NCBI GenBank assembly: GCA_026419785.1
Contig: JAODTK010000400.1
Coordinates: forward strand, 1-64,000
DNA: 64,000 bases
Direction of reading: 5' to 3'
Source: Sclerodactyla briareus
Lineage: Eukaryota > Echinodermata > Holothuroidea > Dendrochirotida > Sclerodactylidae
Shown here: positions 58,533 through 64,000 of the stretch, piece by piece
How positions within the stretch are numbered: position 1 is the first letter of the stretch
How the letters are laid out: each line of letters begins with the position of its first letter
Program-made: the position numbers and the translations under genes
Notes under the pieces: generated by a model
Seen by the model: the letters and a program-made list of their open reading frames with translations, nothing else
The model's database searches: none
Told to the model about the DNA's origin: nothing

Positions 58533-60870
58533 CTGAAAATAAGAAGAAACAATCCATCAAACTTGTGCATCAATGTCATCCCTTAAGGCCCCGGTCACCA
58601 CTAACGATATCCGTGTAGTGCAAACGATCCAATATTATTGGTTCATGCCGATTAATACCGGGCCATTTTAATAATGACGGCTGGAACACACACTCCTGCC
58701 ACATGGAAGGGAGGACTTGATATTCGCTTTTCGCCAAACAACCATTCCATGTGTAAAAGCTCTTCCCGTCGTTTTGATACTCACATATTTCCTATTTAAT
58801 CATTGAGCTCAACGATTTATCGTACGACTCTTACCATTTTTTCGATATGACTCATTTAGGAATGAGGTTTTTTTTCGAACACGTTCGATCTTGATAAGGT
58901 ATTGGTGATAATGTACTAGTATTCCTGACAATTGTTACCACACAGACCCTCTCCTTCCTGGTTCAGCCTGAATCTAAAAAGATCGTGTGCACAGAACGAT
59001 AGAGAAATCGTTATAGTGTGACCGGCCCTAAACTCTCCATTCACTGCGATTTTGAAATTACATACTGCTCGGTGACAGGGTGGACATGGTTGGGGAATGC
59101 TCCATGTTCTGAACCCAAGCTCTGGCACCACAGTGTAGGGCACAAGGCACAACCATGTGTCCGGAGTTTGGGGATCTCTCACAAAAGGGCCTTGGGTTCT
59201 GACACCCCCCTGTTTTCCTGAGGAACCACGGTCATTCCAACCCCCCTTATGTTTCCCAAAATCATGTGTTTCCCACAGCTTGGATATAGAACCCTAGTCA
59301 TAACATAAAATAGGGCTCTTATAATCATAATGGATGTGTCCAGAACACTTGTGTCAAATGTCAAAGATTGGAGTGTTTGTAACATAGGACTGTCAGACCT
59401 TTGGGGCATACGAAATTAAATGTGGTCGAAGTAAATGGGCTGTAACCTATCTTCCCATGAAATATTATCACAGACAACGTACAAATCAGTGATGAGTGAA
59501 TCATCCCCATTTTTCCTTTGAAAATTGGCTATAAATAAATTGCTCATCAACTGACATGAAAATTTCATAACATATTTAAAAATACACATGAGAACAATAG
59601 AACAACCATAAATGCGGCAAACCTGGTTCTCGTTCCAACAATTCATTTACTATTATGATTCCAGCCTCAACAACAGTGTGAAAGGGAATCATAATCTTGC
59701 TCATATCAATCGACATGCTCGTTTTCACACAGCAGCGTTTCGGAATAGGCTTTTGTCGCATCAAATCAACGAAATTCCCCCCTCCCTCCAAATCAGCAAG
59801 ATTGCTGCATACTTTTGAAGTGCATAGCAGTCAGTTTGTACCAAACTATAACAGCATACATGTTTTCTACAATTCCTATTCCTCCCCGAATTGCGACACA
59901 AGTGTCCGACACTATTTCACGCTGCTTGTTTTATTGCATGGGCAACCTGAAAAGTGTACTGGCTCACATGGGCCTTCCCCCGTGTATGACCTCTGGCAGA
60001 ACGCAAGGTGTGTCCATTTGGCAACTCTCTGTAATTGGGCCAACACCTTTTCTACTATTGTCAAGTCATAGCATCCCGCCCACACAGTTTCTTGAGCTAG
60101 AAAATCATGCTCAGTACCCTATATACAGTATCACAGCATGGATTACCAGGATGGTGGGCAAAGTGCCATCCAATGATTGCTTTTTAGAGTATATTTGTAG
60201 TGTAACTTTCGAACTAACTAATTAGGGAGACCATGCATTCTGGACTAATCCTCTGGGTAAAGGCCTCCGTCAACAAGAATGCCCTGATAATCAGTTTAAC
60301 CTTGCAAACATTTTTCGGAGCAGTTATCGACTTCACAAAATGGCGAAGAGTTGAGTCTTTCCCCTTCTTTTCCTTCCCTTGGCCCAAACTGTACACGGAC
60401 AGTATTATAAGTTATTCATTAATTCCATGTATTTGTTTTCTTCCAGGCTGTATCGATTAGTCCACTCTCCCTTTTTTGCCTTTGAACAACTCAGACTTAA
60501 GTTCCTTCACCTTTATTTTCATTGTCCTCCTTTCCAGCACAAAGCTACCAATACTGTGGTAATCTATTGTATTGACCGATATGACGACTACATTGAAAAA
60601 AAAAAATCTGTTGAAATGATAGTTCAGTAAACGATTTGTTATTCATGGAATAGGACCCTGTTGCAAAACAAATACATTCGCTCAAATTGACTAATCACCA
60701 TTTTCTGTGATAGAAATGATTTTGAGTGTCTGCAATTTTGATGAATCCTTCGTGTAGATTAGGTATCGAACGATGCATTCCTTTTTCATATCATTGATGC
60801 TTATTTTCCCAAATATTTCGAAGGCTGAATGTAAACTTTCAATAAACAAACGATTTGTATCTTGACTTAC
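58533..60870. other. MED15 first intron, nothing recognised
   Basis: No transposon domain or further exon is visible. Overlapping plus and minus frames around 59,600-60,200 match nothing known. An A-run lies at 60,596-60,606. Confidence 0.45.
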
Positions 60871-60926
60871 ACTTTTCAACAACCTTCTTCCTATGAACCC
60901 GGAGTCTTCCACTCATCTTGGCTCAT
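60871..60926 (-). CDS. MED15: MED15 exon 1, start codon and KIX start
   Basis: ATG at 60,924-60,926 opens 'MSQDEWKTP', after which one frame gives 'RVHRKKVVEK' and the other 'GFIGRR'. The donor 'gtaagtcaag' begins at 60,870. Vertebrate MED15 starts 'MDVSGQETDWRSTAFRQKLVSQ', with the same Asp-x-Trp then Phe/basic pattern; 'KKVVEK' aligns with 'QKLVSQ'. I chose this ATG because it lies the expected nine or so residues before the KIX helix. A one-base indel near 'actccgggttcat' explains the two frames. The 5' untranslated end and promoter are not marked by any clear TATA box. Confidence 0.72.
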
Positions 60927-61800
60927 GCTGAGAGCGTGTGGTATGCTTGCTCTTCACACTAAGATGACGAAACAACGGCCTCCTCGAATCAAACGCCTGT
61001 GCAGCGATTCCCCCACCTGCATGTATATTGGAAACCCAAAATAATACTATAATGAACTTGGAAACTTTTCAATTAAATTTTATAAAACATTCATGGCTAT
61101 GTCATGTACAGTATATGTAGCATATACTAAATTGTTCCCCCCCCCCCTAATGTCGGGTCCCGAGGAGCAAGCTAGAATATGAAGGCTAGTTGCCCCTGAT
61201 TCGCAACTGTTACTCGTCACTCTGGGCTACAGTATGGCCTCTCTGTCCAACAAGAGGGCAGTCTTTGGTGGGGGCCGGGGAACCTGGAGGGTAGATCAGG
61301 GTTTAGCGCTGGCTTCGAAATTTTGGTGTCCTAGTCAGTGCCCTAAATCAGTGAAACAGGTCACTTATGGAAAATTTTGTCATGTTTCCTCCTTTCTTTG
61401 GACTCTTCAGGTGAACAAAACTAGATGAATTTTGGAGTCCATCACTGCAGAGTAGCCTGTGTCTATATCCATTTCTTTAATGCTTCCGACAGATCTTGAA
61501 AAAAGAGTGCTTTATTTGCACAGCCTCCCGGAAAGGAAATGTTTGTTTCACACTGAATATAGCCTACAACACAGCGAGAAAATCTCCTCATGTTATCTGC
61601 ACTGCTGGGCCGGGCGCCTGTGTGTGAACTTGCATTTTACTACCGTCCTGACTTGTTCTTCCCTTTGTGAGTGTTGTTTTTGACAGGCTATAGGCCTAAA
61701 GACAAGGGGGAGGCGGTCGCGTACATGTTGAACATATTAACTCTATATAGTCCAAATCAAGTTTAAGGCAGTCCTATGTAAATATACACATCATCATCAC
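60927..61800. other. Region upstream of MED15, probable 5' UTR and promoter area
   Basis: Sequence just before the start codon is GC-moderate, with 'gatgacgaaacaacggcctc' at 60,963. A C-run sits at 61,136-61,147. I see no second gene or clear core promoter element. Confidence 0.35.
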
Positions 61801-61829
61801 CATCACACATAACACTTTTACTCAGAAGT

Positions 61830-62290
61830 CCCTGCCTAGCATGGTTAGACGGGAGCACTCCGATGGCAAACTCTCTTCCACTCCAAGCTATCCGTGGCTA
61901 GTGCACGTCTATAACCTTTTGGACAGGAGGTCCCGACGACAACCTGGTCCCAAGTCCTCCGAGGCCTACCTCTCCTACTCCGACGACCACCAGTACCCGT
62001 GATCTCTCCAGACCTCTTAACCCCTTGTAGCATCCTCCATTCCTTTCAACATGACCGAACCTCTAAGTCTGCGACTTTGGACACAGTCACAAATAGTTAC
62101 TAGACCCAAGCGATCTCTTAGCTCAAATAAGAATTTCCATCCTCTAAAGTCTTCACAAATCATCTGACCATCCTCTCATATCATTTCTCTCGCAGATCTA
62201 ATCAGATCTTCTTCTTTAACCTGGCCCAAGTCCTCACTACCATAGAGGACACATTTCAACACAAGCTAACATACCTCTCCACTTCAAACA
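61830..62290 (-). pseudogene. Non-LTR reverse transcriptase C-terminus, relic
   Basis: The minus strand has 'LRDRLGLVTICDCVQSRRLR' (about 62,100) and then 'GRRSRRGRPRRTWDQVVVG' and 'DSLEWKRVC' (about 61,870-61,990). These parallel the common endings '..LGL..I.D.VR..RLRW.GH..R' and 'RGRPRKTW...V..D' of RTE/BovB-like or related non-LTR reverse transcriptases. A stop and a frame shift lie between them. It is inactive and upstream of MED15. Confidence 0.65.
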
Positions 62291-62559
62291 CAGAGATAAC
62301 ACCCCGAAGTGAGTGATAATGGTAGGTTGTACTTATTCCTCATGTTTTTCTGATGCCAATCTCAACCATTATCATCACCATACATCATTTCTTTCTCGTT
62401 TTAACAACTTCACCTTTCATCCCTGCTTTCGTATAGCCTATTTGTTTGTCATACAATTCATGGACACCCGGAAACTGAAGCAGGGCCGTTTCCTGCAGGA
62501 AAGTCTGGAGGTCTGTCGGTATGCAAAAAAAATTCAGAACCAGGGGGATCTCTCACGTC

Positions 62560-62815
62560 CACCCACTGACTAAGCCAAACCGCCACTGCCTTCCCCCACC
62601 CTTGCGGTGTCTCTCCATTCCCCCCCTCCAACCTGTTCTCCATTCCACCACCCTCGCCCCCCAACATCTTCTCTCCCCTCCTCCTGCTGCTACGCCCAAC
62701 CACTGCCATTCACTCACCCTGCATTTTTCTCTCCATTCCCACCCTCCCTCCCCTTCTCTGTCCCCTTCCTTCTCTGCCACCCATCACTGCCCTCGCCCAC
62801 CCTTGCGGTCCTCAA
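62560..62815. repeat. C/T-rich low-complexity tract
   Basis: A strongly pyrimidine-rich plus strand ('cccccacccttgcgg' appears twice, near 62,594 and 62,796), so that open frames on both strands are compositional. The two 'cacccttgcggt' ends suggest one ~200-bp tandem duplication. Confidence 0.6.
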
Positions 62816-64000
62816 TTAATACACCGCCTTGCTCAGGCTGTGAAATATTGTCTTAATTCACAAAGATGCACAAGATCAACAGAAGTGCTGTATCTTTCGT
62901 AAAATAATTCTCTTAAGAACTAAATAGAGCCTAACTTAGAGGCTAGGGAACACTAGGCGCGACTTATAAGTTAAGAGGTATCAATATTGAGGTTTGCCCC
63001 TTAAAGTTGCCAGATCTTGTTTGGATGTCGTAACATAGGCTTCCTACATTCCACATTGTAGGCCTAGGCTAAATAAAGTGCCTGTGGTCAACCAGCCCAA
63101 GGAAAGAGTGAGTAACACAGTACTTTGAGGCCTAACTTAGGCTTCCCAATTATTTACATAACGACTAACAGTGATATTCTGGCTTAATAAGTATCGTCAC
63201 TACCCTCATGTGCGGCACTTGTCCTATCCCTAGCCACACTAAATTTTTAGCCTAAGCTGATAGCCGAAACTCTGCAAATTGTTTTCTGTCTTCGTGACGG
63301 TTTCCATCGTTCTTCATTAGTCAAATCGCAATTTTCCGTAAAAATTTGGACGTATCTTCTTCCTGTACCCTTGTTTTCTATTCCTTCCTGAGAGAAAAGT
63401 CTGAATCTAGTGGCAGGTCCGACTCAGTTTCACATGCGCGAATTGAGGTGGGGTTCAAAATAAAATTAAGGCATACTGTTTTTTATTCTTCACAGTTTCT
63501 GAATTTTCATCATTTCACACACACCGGACATGTCCTTTTAGAGTTATCGATTTTTGGAGATCGTGATGAGGTGATCCATGGTTTTATTCTTATTTTTGAT
63601 CGGAGTCACAAAGGAAATTATTGGCAGTCAGAGTGCTAGATGCGCGCAAACTGGATGGATGACTATCCCTAGGCCTAGTCCCGTTATATTCCTTACACTG
63701 CATACTACAATAAGCGCCTATCCGGGGGTCCCGTCAGGGGCTATGATGGACCAGCTAATATACCAGTTTCGCGATGCTAACGTTGATCTCATTTCTACGC
63801 TACCTTCCAAACTTCCCACTCTCCGAAACTAATACTGCATAGGAAGCAGGGCTATCTATTATAGTGGTACAAAAACAGGAGTATAACTGCATAAAAACCT
63901 TCATGAATAAAACATACCTCAAATTTACCGAATTGGCCTTTAAATGTTTATCTGACCCAGAGCGTATGATCACTGTTTCTTTCTTTTTCGATTTCTACTG
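62816..64000. other. Upstream intergenic DNA, nothing recognised
   Basis: Plus frames at 63,346-63,639 and 63,578-63,832 lack any known domain. No gene supported. Confidence 0.45.

Larger units (their letters stand above)
13631..60926 (-). other. MED15: MED15 gene span (Mediator tail subunit 15)
   Basis: MED15 is a subunit of the Mediator tail module and links sequence-specific activators to RNA polymerase II in the nucleus. On the minus strand I find, in the right order and each flanked by AG acceptor and GT donor dinucleotides, exons resembling the MED15 KIX domain, the Gln/Pro/Ser-rich middle and the conserved C-terminal region. The strongest matches are 'VPDIVQGEVARLPPKF' (exon 11) and 'QPLLNAINEQI' (exon 10), which parallel vertebrate MED15. 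The span is about 47 kb because introns are filled with repeats, including a 9-kb DIRS element between exons 7 and 8. Most exons need an indel to stay open, so assembly error or gene decay is possible. Exons between 9 and 10 and between 11 and 12 are missing from my reading. Confidence 0.82.

Noticed and set aside
62521-62856. 111-codon Pro/Ser/Leu-rich plus frame
   Set aside because: It is a translation of a pyrimidine-rich low-complexity tract.

Overview
The window looks like metazoan nuclear DNA, most plausibly from a marine invertebrate. It has no operons or compact genes. One gene with long introns and GT-AG splice sites sits in a mass of tandem and interspersed repeats. The repeats include a DIRS-type tyrosine-recombinase retrotransposon and relics of non-LTR retrotransposons, one with a 2A-like motif. 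Together these fit an echinoderm, hemichordate, cephalochordate or similar lineage, but I cannot name the species. Several clear exons are open only if one allows single-base indels, which suggests noisy long-read assembly or a decayed gene.

The one gene I can identify is on the minus strand: MED15, the Mediator tail subunit, running from a start codon at about 60,926 to a stop codon at 13,631. I recognise twelve exon candidates. Exons 1-3 encode the N-terminal KIX domain (60,871-60,926; 58,458-58,532; 56,457-56,505). Exons 4-9 encode the Gln/Pro/Ser-rich middle (47,235-47,298; about 42,587-42,729; 40,943-41,123; 40,076-40,158; 24,730-24,845; 23,276-23,432). Exons 10-12 encode the conserved C-terminal Mediator-binding region (18,824-18,993; 17,585-17,750; 13,631-13,762). 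Two conserved segments expected between exons 9/10 and 11/12 were not found.

Layout: 1-11,590 is intergenic with simple repeats, family E repeat copies, a 22-bp minisatellite and one unexplained coding-like island. 11,590-13,680 is a degenerate tandem array that touches and includes the last codons of MED15. 13,763-60,870 is MED15 introns. They hold a 1.9-kb tandem-repeat element (15.2-17.1 kb), minisatellites, the DIRS element (26,281-about 35,350) inserted into another copy of the same repeat family, and several interspersed repeat families whose 3' ends share a microsatellite followed by a hairpin. 60,927-64,000 is upstream of the gene and contains a reverse-transcriptase C-terminal relic.

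The most interesting structures are: the MED15 stop codon lying inside a minisatellite unit; a DIRS element whose inverted terminal repeats and internal complementary region can both be read; and three separate repeat families (A, B, C) sharing a microsatellite-plus-terminal-hairpin tail like that of Helentron-associated elements.
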